From contig JAJKIL010000081.1 in NCBI GenBank assembly GCA_021154515.1, positions 1-5,976 of the forward strand: a stretch of DNA of 5,976 nt, read 5' to 3'. Source of the DNA: Niastella sp. GTDB taxonomy: Bacteria > Bacteroidota > Bacteroidia > Chitinophagales > Chitinophagaceae. The notes below the pieces were generated by a model. The model was not told where the DNA came from. It made no database searches and was given only the letters and a program-made list of their open reading frames with translations. Below, in pieces: positions 1 to 4,541 of the stretch. The position numbers were made by a program, and so were the translations under genes. Numbering within the stretch: position 1 is the first letter of the stretch; every line of letters starts with the position of its first letter.

Positions 1-28
1 TCACCATTCACCATTGGCCATTGACCTT
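1..28. repeat. 7-bp tandem repeat next to the hemA stop codon
   Basis: Four consecutive 7-base units with consensus TCACCAT fill the window edge; units 1 and 2 are identical and units 3 and 4 are degenerate (TGGCCAT, TGACCTT). The array ends two bases before the hemA stop codon and may continue to the left outside the window. No terminator hairpin is visible between it and hemA. Similar short-period arrays of other sequence occur in the other intergenic regions of this window. Confidence 0.7.
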
Positions 29-30
29 AA

Positions 31-1269
31 TCAGTTTGACGGAGCAATAAACTCATTGATAGCTTCTATATAATAGCAGCCACGTTGGTTATTCTGGCGC
101 ATTTTAGAAGCCATGCCATTTATTACCCGTTGTATTTTCTCGTCGGCATTTATAGTTTGGCACGCAGCTAATTCGGGTGAAAGTCGGATGTAAGATGGAA
201 AGTTCTGGATCTCTTTAAGTTTGGTTTTAACGGCTTTGAATACCGGCACATGCTTGCGCATTTCGAACCATTCCAGGAACTCGTCGATGTGTTCCTGAAT
301 GATGCTCATGGCCTTTGGTACCTCGGCTTCCCGCATTTGCAGGGTTTCGTCTTTCAGTTTCGACAACTCATCAACATTCACCAGGTGAACGTTGGGCAAT
401 TCCTGGGCGCCTTCTTCAACATTAAAAGGAACCGACAGGTCGATGATGAGTTTTTCGCCTTTGCCTTCCAGGTGCGATTTCTTTATGGTGGGTTCTACCG
501 AATTGGTAGCAACCAGAATGATGTCGGAAGTTTCTATTTTTTCAGCCAGCGCTGAGATCGGTGCATGATGCAGGCTTAGCTCTTCTGCCAGTTGAACGGC
601 TTTATCGGGGGAACGGTTAATAAGTGTAATGTGGTCAGCATCCAGGTAGTCAACAAGATTCTTACAGGTATTGCGACCAATTTTGCCAACACCCAGCAGC
701 AGGATCCTTTTGTTGGTGATGTCGGTTGTTTTTTCCCGGATGTACTGAACCGCAGCAAAGGAAACCGAAACGGTGCCGCCGCTGAGGTTGGTTTGATTTT
801 TAATGGCCTTTGAAGATTGCAGCACACAGTTTACCAGACGTTCCATAAAGGTTTCGGTAAAGCCATGTTCCTTGCTGAATTTCACTGCCTGTTTTATCTG
901 TCCTACAATTTCGTAATCACCCAATATCTGGGAATCGATACCGGCGGCAACAGAGAAAAGGTGCTCTATGGCAGCCAGTCCGTTTTTTACGTATGCTAAT
1001 CGGGTAAAAGTTGAAGCGGTTCCTTCGGTTTGGGTGCACAGCAGGTTAATCAGTTGATCGGCACTTTCTGCAAAACCATAAATTTCGGTACGGTTACAAG
1101 TGCTTAAAATAAATAACTCATGCAAACCAAATTCGGGGGCTTTGGAAAGTAGGGTAGCGTATTGATCATTACTCACTGCAAACTGACCTCTTATCGCAGC
1201 ATCGGATTTTTTGTAATTGATCCCGGCTATAAAAAACTTTGTTATATTCTTGGTACTGTTTCCGTGCAT
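31..1269 (-). CDS. hemA: Glutamyl-tRNA reductase (first step of C5 heme synthesis)
   Basis: This cytosolic enzyme reduces the glutamate of glutamyl-tRNA(Glu) with NADPH to glutamate-1-semialdehyde, the committed step of C5-pathway tetrapyrrole synthesis. The 412-residue product has the family's usual length. The N-terminal catalytic domain (about 10-160) carries STCNRTE, with the presumed thioester-forming Cys58, and the segment around 103-125 (EHLFSVAAG, then SQILGD). The NADPH domain (about 170-320) has the Rossmann loop GVGKIG at 193-198 and NRS at 218-220. The C-terminal dimerisation helices follow from about 325. The usual GEPQILGQ stretch reads GDYEIVGQ, which I take as a lineage variant. 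The start is ATG at 1267-1269, about 25 bases from a TAnnTTTG promoter and without a Shine-Dalgarno sequence. It is divergent from hemH. Identification is secure. Confidence 0.97.
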   Translation of the reverse strand: MHGNSTKNITKFFIAGINYKKSDAAIRGQFAVSNDQYATLLSKAPEFGLHELFILSTCNRTEIYGFAESADQLINLLCTQTEGTASTFTRLAYVKNGLAAIEHLFSVAAGIDSQILGDYEIVGQIKQAVKFSKEHGFTETFMERLVNCVLQSSKAIKNQTNLSGGTVSVSFAAVQYIREKTTDITNKRILLLGVGKIGRNTCKNLVDYLDADHITLINRSPDKAVQLAEELSLHHAPISALAEKIETSDIILVATNSVEPTIKKSHLEGKGEKLIIDLSVPFNVEEGAQELPNVHLVNVDELSKLKDETLQMREAEVPKAMSIIQEHIDEFLEWFEMRKHVPVFKAVKTKLKEIQNFPSYIRLSPELAACQTINADEKIQRVINGMASKMRQNNQRGCYYIEAINEFIAPSN

Positions 1270-1294
1270 GAATACTGAATTCTGAAAAGTGACA

Positions 1295-1328
1295 GTGCAA
1301 AAATACTTTCGGACTCGTCAACGTCCAA
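1295..1328 (-). promoter_or_regulatory. hemA promoter, Bacteroidota TTG/TAnnTTTG type
   Basis: On the minus strand a perfect TAnnTTTG box (TATTTTTG, plus-strand 1298-1305) is followed by CAC. A TTG at plus-strand 1326-1328 sits 20 bases upstream, matching the -33/-7 spacing of the Bacteroidota primary sigma factor. A start site near 1290-1293 would give a leader of roughly 20-25 bases before the hemA ATG. A second TTG at 1319-1321 is too close (13 bases) to serve as the -33 element. Confidence 0.75.
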
Positions 1329-1335
1329 TTATGTC

Positions 1336-1368
1336 TGTCATTTCACTGTCATTTTACTGTCTGATTAT
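1336..1368. repeat. 11-bp tandem repeat upstream of the hemA promoter
   Basis: Three consecutive 11-base units start with TGTC. The first two (TGTCATTTCAC and TGTCATTTTAC) differ at one base; the third matches the second at 7 of 11 positions. The array begins about 8 bases upstream of the hemA -33 element, so it could overlap a regulator's binding range. No regulator can be named from sequence. The period equals that of the larger array at 1750-1837. Confidence 0.6.
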
Positions 1369-1749
1369 CATCATGTACGCATATGACGAAATTCATTAAT
1401 GATTTCGCTGAATGAATGGAGGGCTTTTTCGAACGGTTGTTTGGGTGAAACCATGTCTATGTCAAAGAACTGAATTTCCCAGTCGGGACGGGGCTTTTGG
1501 AGTAAGGTTGACCGGTAAAACCCGACCCTAGGCCTCGATGAAATTGACTGAAAAAGCAAAGCTAGGGCAGAATGCCCCTCGCTTTTCCGGAAATGTGACG
1601 GTCTTCGGGACTTGTTGTGACGACTACCTCGTATGGATGGGACGTTTGGTATTTTTTCCTCGGAAATGCCCGTTTTTTAGGGACGCTTCAGGGAAAGTGG
1701 TGTGATGAAGTGTAAGATTCCTGTGACGATTGACAAATAAATACTATTT
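1369..1749. other. Gene-free part of the hemA-hemH divergent region
   Basis: I see no confident gene here. A minus-strand frame is open from about 1676 to a stop at 1371-1373, roughly 100 codons. It lacks a credible start upstream of an internal ATG near the end, and I recognise no domain in it. The stretch also holds a hairpin at 1558-1585, a 6-bp inverted repeat GTCGGG/CCCGAC (1482-1487 with 1521-1526), and three TGTGACG/TGGGACG heptamers at 1594, 1616 and 1638 spaced exactly 22 bases apart. Confidence 0.5.
1558..1585. terminator. Imperfect hairpin, terminator-like on either strand
   Basis: AAAGC (1558-1562) pairs with GCTTT (1581-1585) and AGGGCA (1564-1569) pairs with TGCCC/T (1573-1579), with one mismatch, one bulged C and a GAA loop. 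Read on the minus strand the 3' arm is followed shortly by a run of five T; on the plus strand the T run is only four long. A terminator inside a divergent intergenic region has no obvious client gene, so it may be a relic or part of an unrecognised transcript. Confidence 0.35.
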
Positions 1750-1837
1750 CACCTCGGATTCACCTCGGAACCACCTCGGATTTACCTCTTTGGGTCCTCG
1801 GAACCACCTCTGTTCAACCTTTCTTCAACCTCGGGGG
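1750..1837. repeat. Eight-unit 11-bp tandem array (consensus CACCTCGGAWC)
   Basis: Eight consecutive units of exactly 11 bases cover 88 bases without a phase slip. Units start at 1750, 1761, 1772, 1783, 1794, 1805, 1816 and 1827. Units 1-3 are nearly identical (CACCTCGGATT or CACCTCGGAAC); units 4-8 drift but keep the CCT core. The core CCTCGG occurs at 1752, 1763, 1774, 1796 and 1829, so the copies lie on the same face of the helix. The array is upstream of the hemH promoter, so any role is more likely at DNA level than in the hemH leader. Confidence 0.8.
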
Positions 1838-1843
1838 CCGAGG
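1829..1843. other. GC-rich hairpin closing the 11-bp array
   Basis: The last array unit's CCTCGG (1829-1834) is followed by a GGG loop and the perfect complement CCGAGG (1838-1843). This single CCGAGG could also pair with any of the four upstream CCTCGG copies (1752, 1763, 1774, 1796), allowing alternative stems. There is no T run after it, so it is not a plain intrinsic terminator. Confidence 0.5.
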
Positions 1844-1855
1844 AAGCAAAGACAA

Positions 1856-1899
1856 CCCAATGAAGCTGAATTGAGGCACCATTGAGGAACCATTGGGAA
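1856..1899. repeat. Second 11-bp array bounded by a 7-bp inverted repeat
   Basis: Three clear 11-base units begin at 1867, 1878 and 1889 around the core ATTGAGG/ATTGGGA. A weaker fourth begins at 1856. The phase differs from the first array. The ends form a perfect inverted repeat, CCCAATG (1856-1862) with CATTGGG (1891-1897). It ends about 70 bases upstream of the hemH -33 element, with a GC-rich patch between (GGCGG 1935-1939 and CCGCC 1955-1959 could pair). Confidence 0.55.
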
Positions 1900-1968
1900 G
1901 ATTACTATGTCATCGGGTAGTAAAAACTGCCGATGGCGGGGCTGGCTGGCCATACCGCCGGGAATAAA

Positions 1969-2005
1969 TTTGATTTTTAAGTTGTTAACCTGATTACTTT
2001 TGCAC
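1969..2005 (+). promoter_or_regulatory. hemH promoter, Bacteroidota TTTG/TAnnTTTG type
   Basis: A perfect -7 box TACTTTTG (1995-2002) is followed by CAC, and a -33-like TTTG (1969-1972) lies 22 bases upstream. The expected start site a few bases after the box leaves only about 6-9 bases before the ATG at 2015. The hemH message is therefore predicted to be almost leaderless. Confidence 0.75.
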
Positions 2006-2014
2006 TCAATTATT

Positions 2015-3037
2015 ATGGCAACAACAAAAAGAGGCATCGTTTTAATGAACCTGGGGTCACCTGACTCAACACAGGTGAAAGATGTGCGTCGTTATTTGAA
2101 TGAATTTTTGATGGATGAACGGGTGATCGATATGCCCTACCTGCAACGGTTATTGCTGGTGAAAGGTATCATTGTTCCGTTCCGGGCGCCAAAATCGGCT
2201 CATGCTTATTCATCTATCTGGACTAAAGAGGGCTCACCCCTGATGGTAATAAGCAGGCAATTGCAGGAGGCCTTGCAAAAGCAGGTTACCGAACCGGTAG
2301 CCCTGGCTATGCGTTATGGCGCTCCTACACCATGGACTGCTTACGATGAGCTGTTGGAAAAAACACCTGACCTGGAAGAAGTAGTGCTGGTCCCTTTGTA
2401 TCCGCATTATGCCATGAGCAGTTATGAAACGGCCGTGGAATACGCAAAAGAAGCACATAAAAAAGGGAAGTATTCTTTCAAGCTGACCATCATCCCGCCA
2501 TTTTACGATAATGCTTTGTACCTGGAGGCTTTGGCAGATAGCATTCGGCCTTACCTTCAGCAGCCTTACGATCAGATTATATTTAGTTATCACGGCATTC
2601 CCGAACGGCATGTTCAAAAAACGGATCCTTCCGGAAACCATTGTTTGAAAGCGGCTGATTGCTGTAATGTGAGCAATGAGGCGCATAAGTTTTGTTACCG
2701 GCATCAAGTCCTGGTCACTACCAAAAAAATGGCGGAGATGCTTGATATCCCCACTCAGAAATACAGCTATGCGTTTCAATCGCGGTTAGGCAGAGACGAA
2801 TGGTTGAAACCCTATACTGCAAAACGCCTGACTGAATTGCCGGGTGAAGGCATAAAAAAATTAATAATAGTTTGTCCGGCTTTTGTAAGCGATTGTCTGG
2901 AAACAGTAGAAGAGATCGCCTTACAGGGCAGGGAATCATTTATGCAGTCCGGTGGTGAATCGTTTACCCTGATCCCCTGTTTGAATGTGCATCCGATGTG
3001 GGTGAAGGCGTTAGCGAGTTGGGTTAGGGAGAGTTGA
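2015..3037 (+). CDS. hemH: Ferrochelatase with an internal cysteine-rich insertion
   Basis: The enzyme inserts Fe2+ into protoporphyrin IX to make protoheme, the last step of the protoporphyrin-dependent route. The 340-residue product opens with the family's GIVLMNLGSPDS. It carries SYHGIPERH at 191-199 (catalytic His193), FQSRLGRDEWLKPYT at 254-268, and CPAFVSDCLETVEE at 287-300 with the second catalytic residue Glu296. His-to-Glu spacing is 103, against about 80 in the human and Bacillus subtilis enzymes. The extra residues follow the His and contain Cys210, Cys216, Cys217 and Cys227, a possible iron-sulfur site. No C-terminal transmembrane segment is seen. ATG 2015 is chosen because the in-frame TTG at 2000 lies inside the -7 box and would not be transcribed. 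It is probably cotranscribed with hemJ. Confidence 0.97.
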   Translation: MATTKRGIVLMNLGSPDSTQVKDVRRYLNEFLMDERVIDMPYLQRLLLVKGIIVPFRAPKSAHAYSSIWTKEGSPLMVISRQLQEALQKQVTEPVALAMRYGAPTPWTAYDELLEKTPDLEEVVLVPLYPHYAMSSYETAVEYAKEAHKKGKYSFKLTIIPPFYDNALYLEALADSIRPYLQQPYDQIIFSYHGIPERHVQKTDPSGNHCLKAADCCNVSNEAHKFCYRHQVLVTTKKMAEMLDIPTQKYSYAFQSRLGRDEWLKPYTAKRLTELPGEGIKKLIIVCPAFVSDCLETVEEIALQGRESFMQSGGESFTLIPCLNVHPMWVKALASWVRES

Positions 3038-3087
3038 GTTGTTGAAGAGTTGACGAGTTGACGAGTTAACTAGTTGACAAGTTTTCA
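3032..3087. repeat. 8-bp tandem array overlapping the hemH stop codon
   Basis: Seven 8-base units with consensus AGTTGACG run without phase change. The four central units (3048-3079) are the best preserved, and the outer ones match at about 6 of 8 positions or fewer. The first unit covers the last sense codon and the TGA stop of hemH. One unit has become the palindrome AGTTAACT (3064-3071). Confidence 0.75.
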
Positions 3088-3110
3088 CGTTTCACGTTTG
3101 CCGTTTGACG
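3083..3110. repeat. 7-bp tandem array abutting the 8-bp array
   Basis: Four consecutive 7-base units with consensus TTTCACG (two perfect copies, then TTTGCCG and TTTGACG) follow and slightly overlap the 8-bp array. The array ends 37 bases before the hemJ start. No TAnnTTTG box is visible between the arrays and hemJ, which favours readthrough from hemH. Confidence 0.7.
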
Positions 3111-3147
3111 ACATTCATCTGATAATTACAATAATACACCTTACACT

Positions 3148-3681
3148 ATGAACCCCGAATATATCAAAGCATTACACATAATTTTTATTGTAACCTGGTT
3201 CAGTGGCCTGTTTTATATTGTTCGGCTTTTTGTGTATAACACAGAAGCCGGCGAAAAAGACGAGCCGGAAAAAAGTATTCTGCGCAAGCATTTCACCATC
3301 ATGATCAAACGCCTTTGGTTTGGCATTACCTGGCCATCGGCTGTTCTCACGCTTATATTTGGTCCGCTCATGTGGTGGCAACTGGGCGTATTGCCCGGAT
3401 GGTTATTGATAAAACTCTTTTTTGTATTAGGGTTATACGCGTATCATTTTACGCTGCATGCTATTTACAAACAGCAAATGAATGGTGTATTTAAATACAG
3501 TTCACAAAAATTGCGGATCTGGAATGAAGTAGCCACCATCTTTCTGGTTGCTATTGTGATGTTGGCAACAGTAAAGCAAAACATGAGTGTGGTGTGGGGA
3601 TTGGTAGGGCTGATTTGTTTTGTAGTGGTGTTAATGAGTGCGATAAAGATCTACAAGAATATCAGGATGAAGAAGAAATGA
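3148..3681 (+). CDS. hemJ: HemJ-type protoporphyrinogen IX oxidase, membrane protein
   Basis: HemJ (UPF0093, often labelled CopD-like) oxidises protoporphyrinogen IX to protoporphyrin IX in the inner membrane, the step before ferrochelatase. The 177-residue product has the family pattern: KALHIIFIVTWFSGLFY at 7-23 with the conserved His10, RLWFGITWPSAVLTLIFG at 55-72, PGWLLIK at 83-89 with the conserved Lys89, and IWNEVATIFLVAIVMLATVK at 124-143. I count about five hydrophobic segments (near 7-29, 56-80, 84-106, 125-142 and 147-167), then a basic tail RMKKK. Many HemJ proteins have four helices, so the last segment is an extension here. The start is ATG 3148, without a Shine-Dalgarno sequence. 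It lies 110 bases after hemH on the same strand with no visible promoter of its own. The neighbouring hemH strongly supports the function. Confidence 0.9.
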   Translation: MNPEYIKALHIIFIVTWFSGLFYIVRLFVYNTEAGEKDEPEKSILRKHFTIMIKRLWFGITWPSAVLTLIFGPLMWWQLGVLPGWLLIKLFFVLGLYAYHFTLHAIYKQQMNGVFKYSSQKLRIWNEVATIFLVAIVMLATVKQNMSVVWGLVGLICFVVVLMSAIKIYKNIRMKKK

Positions 3682-3693
3682 TACTGCAATAAA

Positions 3694-3715
3694 AAAACCT
3701 CCTAATGGAGGTTTT
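3694..3715. terminator. Bidirectional intrinsic terminator after hemJ
   Basis: A perfect 9-bp stem, AAAACCTCC (3694-3702) with GGAGGTTTT (3707-3715), has a TAAT loop and starts 12 bases after the hemJ stop. On the plus strand four T belong to the 3' arm. On the minus strand the arm GGAGG is followed by seven T, a stronger terminator in that direction. Confidence 0.8.
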
Positions 3716-3719
3716 GAAA

Positions 3720-3840
3720 GGGTTACAAATGTCTTTACTTCCCGAAAACGGGTTGCGTTCGTAGGCACTGCACAATTGCCTGGATGGTTTTCCACAGGCA
3801 TAACCAGAGATTAAAAACGGGAAGGTAACGGATTACAAAA
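3720..3840. ncRNA. Candidate structured RNA or small inverted-repeat element
   Basis: An outer stem pairs TTACTTCCCG (3735-3744) with its complement at 3818-3828, with one bulged G. Inside it GGTT (3751-3754) pairs with AACC (3802-3805). The core is a hairpin pairing TGCCTG (3777-3782) with CAGGCA (3795-3800), extended by TGG/CCA around a TTTT loop after a 2-base bulge. AGGCA (3763-3767) can compete for TGCCT. The element is flanked by imperfect direct repeats GGGTTACAAAT (3720-3730) and GGATTACAAAA (3830-3840). It lies between two terminators. The long, interrupted stem recalls 6S-like RNAs, including the 6S-Flavo family, but I cannot confirm a match. No promoter is clear on either strand, so strand is left open. 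Confidence 0.35.
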
Positions 3841-3858
3841 AGGTGTAAAAAGAAAAAA

Positions 3859-3891
3859 CCTTTCCTTTGTTTTAGAATTTTAAAGGAAAGG
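3859..3891 (+). promoter_or_regulatory. Hairpin overlapping a terminator arm (antiterminator-like)
   Basis: CCTTTCCTTT (3859-3868) pairs perfectly over 10 bp with AAAGGAAAGG (3882-3891), loop 13 bases. Its 3' arm shares bases 3887-3891 with the 5' arm of the next hairpin, so the two cannot form fully together. This is the geometry of an antiterminator/terminator pair, but no gene follows closely and the role is inference. Confidence 0.4.
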
Positions 3892-3914
3892 GGAGCAGGA
3901 CTACTCCCCTTTTT
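3887..3914 (+). terminator. Intrinsic terminator, plus strand
   Basis: AAAGGGGAG (3887-3895) pairs with CTCCCCTTT (3904-3912) around an 8-base loop, and the T run reaches 3914. It is 206 bases downstream of the hemJ stop and downstream of the stronger-looking bidirectional hairpin at 3694. It may therefore end a separate transcript covering 3720-3886 rather than the hemH-hemJ message. Confidence 0.65.
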
Positions 3915-3935
3915 AACCCCTAAACCCTAAACCGT
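3915..3935. repeat. Short CCCTAAA-type 7-bp repeat
   Basis: Three 7-base units (AACCCCT, AAACCCT, AAACCGT) follow the terminator directly. The central unit equals the plant-type telomere repeat, which I regard as coincidence in a bacterial chromosome. It is another instance of the 7-bp arrays seen in this window's intergenic regions. Confidence 0.5.
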
Positions 3936-4354
3936 AGAAAAGGTTTTTCATATAATGAGGTAAACAGTAATCGTTGTTAAGAGCGTTTGTGTTAAGGACT
4001 TAATACTTAGAAAATATCGTACCAAAAATCACTCAATCACACATTTCACGCCTCTATAATTTTCAACATTTTTCATTCTTGTAAAGAGCACCTAAATAGT
4101 TCCATAAATTATGCCAAACGTCAATTTTGTGGATAAACCCAGCATAAAATCGACCGCTTCGTTAAAAATCTTTCAAACAACTTCCGTAATACCCAAATAA
4201 GCTTCAGTTTACCGGCACGGTATAATTATAACCTCAAAACCGCTGGTTTCCTTAAGAATTAAGAATAAAAAAATTAGTGGTAGAACATACATTTTGCCAC
4301 CAGTATAAATTATGTTGAAACAACGAGATTGTAGAAGTATGAATACCAGGAAAA

Positions 4355-4375
4355 GGCAGACGGCAGAGGGCAGAA
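4355..4375. repeat. 7-bp tandem repeat GGCAGAN, three units
   Basis: Three consecutive units share GGCAGA and differ only in the seventh base (C, G, A). A degenerate AGCACTT follows in phase. This is the least degenerate of the heptamer arrays in the window. Confidence 0.6.
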
Positions 4376-4459
4376 AGCACTTGTGAATAATGTTGATTGT
4401 CTGTTAGTGAGTGAGTGTTGTTTGGGGTGAGAAACGGTAAACTTTTAACTAACGAACCA

Positions 4460-4483
4460 AACAACTCACAAACTCAAAAACTT
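4460..4483. repeat. 8-bp tandem repeat, three units (consensus ACAAACTC)
   Basis: Three 8-base units (AACAACTC, ACAAACTC, AAAAACTT) run in phase about 60 bases upstream of the ileS -7 box. The units are AT-rich and degenerate, so part of the resemblance may be compositional. Confidence 0.4.
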
Positions 4484-4541
4484 AAGATCTGAGCACCGCC
4501 TTAACGGTATTAGCCACAAGCCCTATCCGCCAACTTTTCAG

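Larger units (their letters stand above)
3936..4541. other. AT-rich gene-free stretch upstream of ileS
   Basis: I find no convincing gene, tRNA or known riboswitch in these roughly 600 bases. Frames are short and overlap repeats or low-complexity sequence. Small items seen: the palindrome TATAATTATA (4221-4230), a weak GTGG/CCAC hairpin (4277-4300), GTTG-AAA-CAAC (4314-4324), a GTGA-type tetranucleotide run near 4405-4416, and two short arrays listed separately. A near-promoter TACATTTTG at about 4288 has the wrong spacing (three bases between TA and TTTG). Confidence 0.55.

Noticed and set aside
250..999. Plus-strand open frames at 250-555, 592-813 and 817-999, and a second minus-strand frame at 576-827, within hemA
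   Set aside because: They lie entirely within a well-identified hemA, have no recognisable domains, and have no start context or promoter; they are shadows of its codons.
2000..2014. In-frame TTG start giving a 345-residue ferrochelatase
   Set aside because: The TTG is part of the -7 promoter box, so it would not be in the transcript; the ATG at 2015 also fits the family N terminus.
1825..2037. Minus-strand frame of 70 codons spanning the second 11-bp array and the hemH start
   Set aside because: It runs through repeats and across the hemH promoter and has no recognisable product.
2234..2939. Minus-strand open frames at 2234-2779 and 2718-2939 opposite hemH
   Set aside because: They are antisense to a secure ferrochelatase, with no family resemblance. 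The 181-residue length follows from the codon bias of hemH.
3172..3381. Minus-strand frame of 69 codons opposite hemJ
   Set aside because: It overlaps conserved HemJ residues and shows no features of its own.
3720..3840. tRNA, tmRNA or classical riboswitch (cobalamin, TPP, SAM)
   Set aside because: No TpsiC-like arm with an acceptor stem and none of the conserved boxes of those classes could be found by eye on either strand.
3915..3935. Plant-type telomere repeat CCCTAAA as a sign of contamination or a linear replicon end
   Set aside because: Only about two and a half degenerate units occur, amid other 7-bp arrays and bacterial genes, so coincidence is the simpler explanation.
4252..4464. 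Minus-strand frame of 70 codons upstream of ileS
   Set aside because: It covers the GGCAGA array and low-complexity sequence, and has no promoter or known motif.
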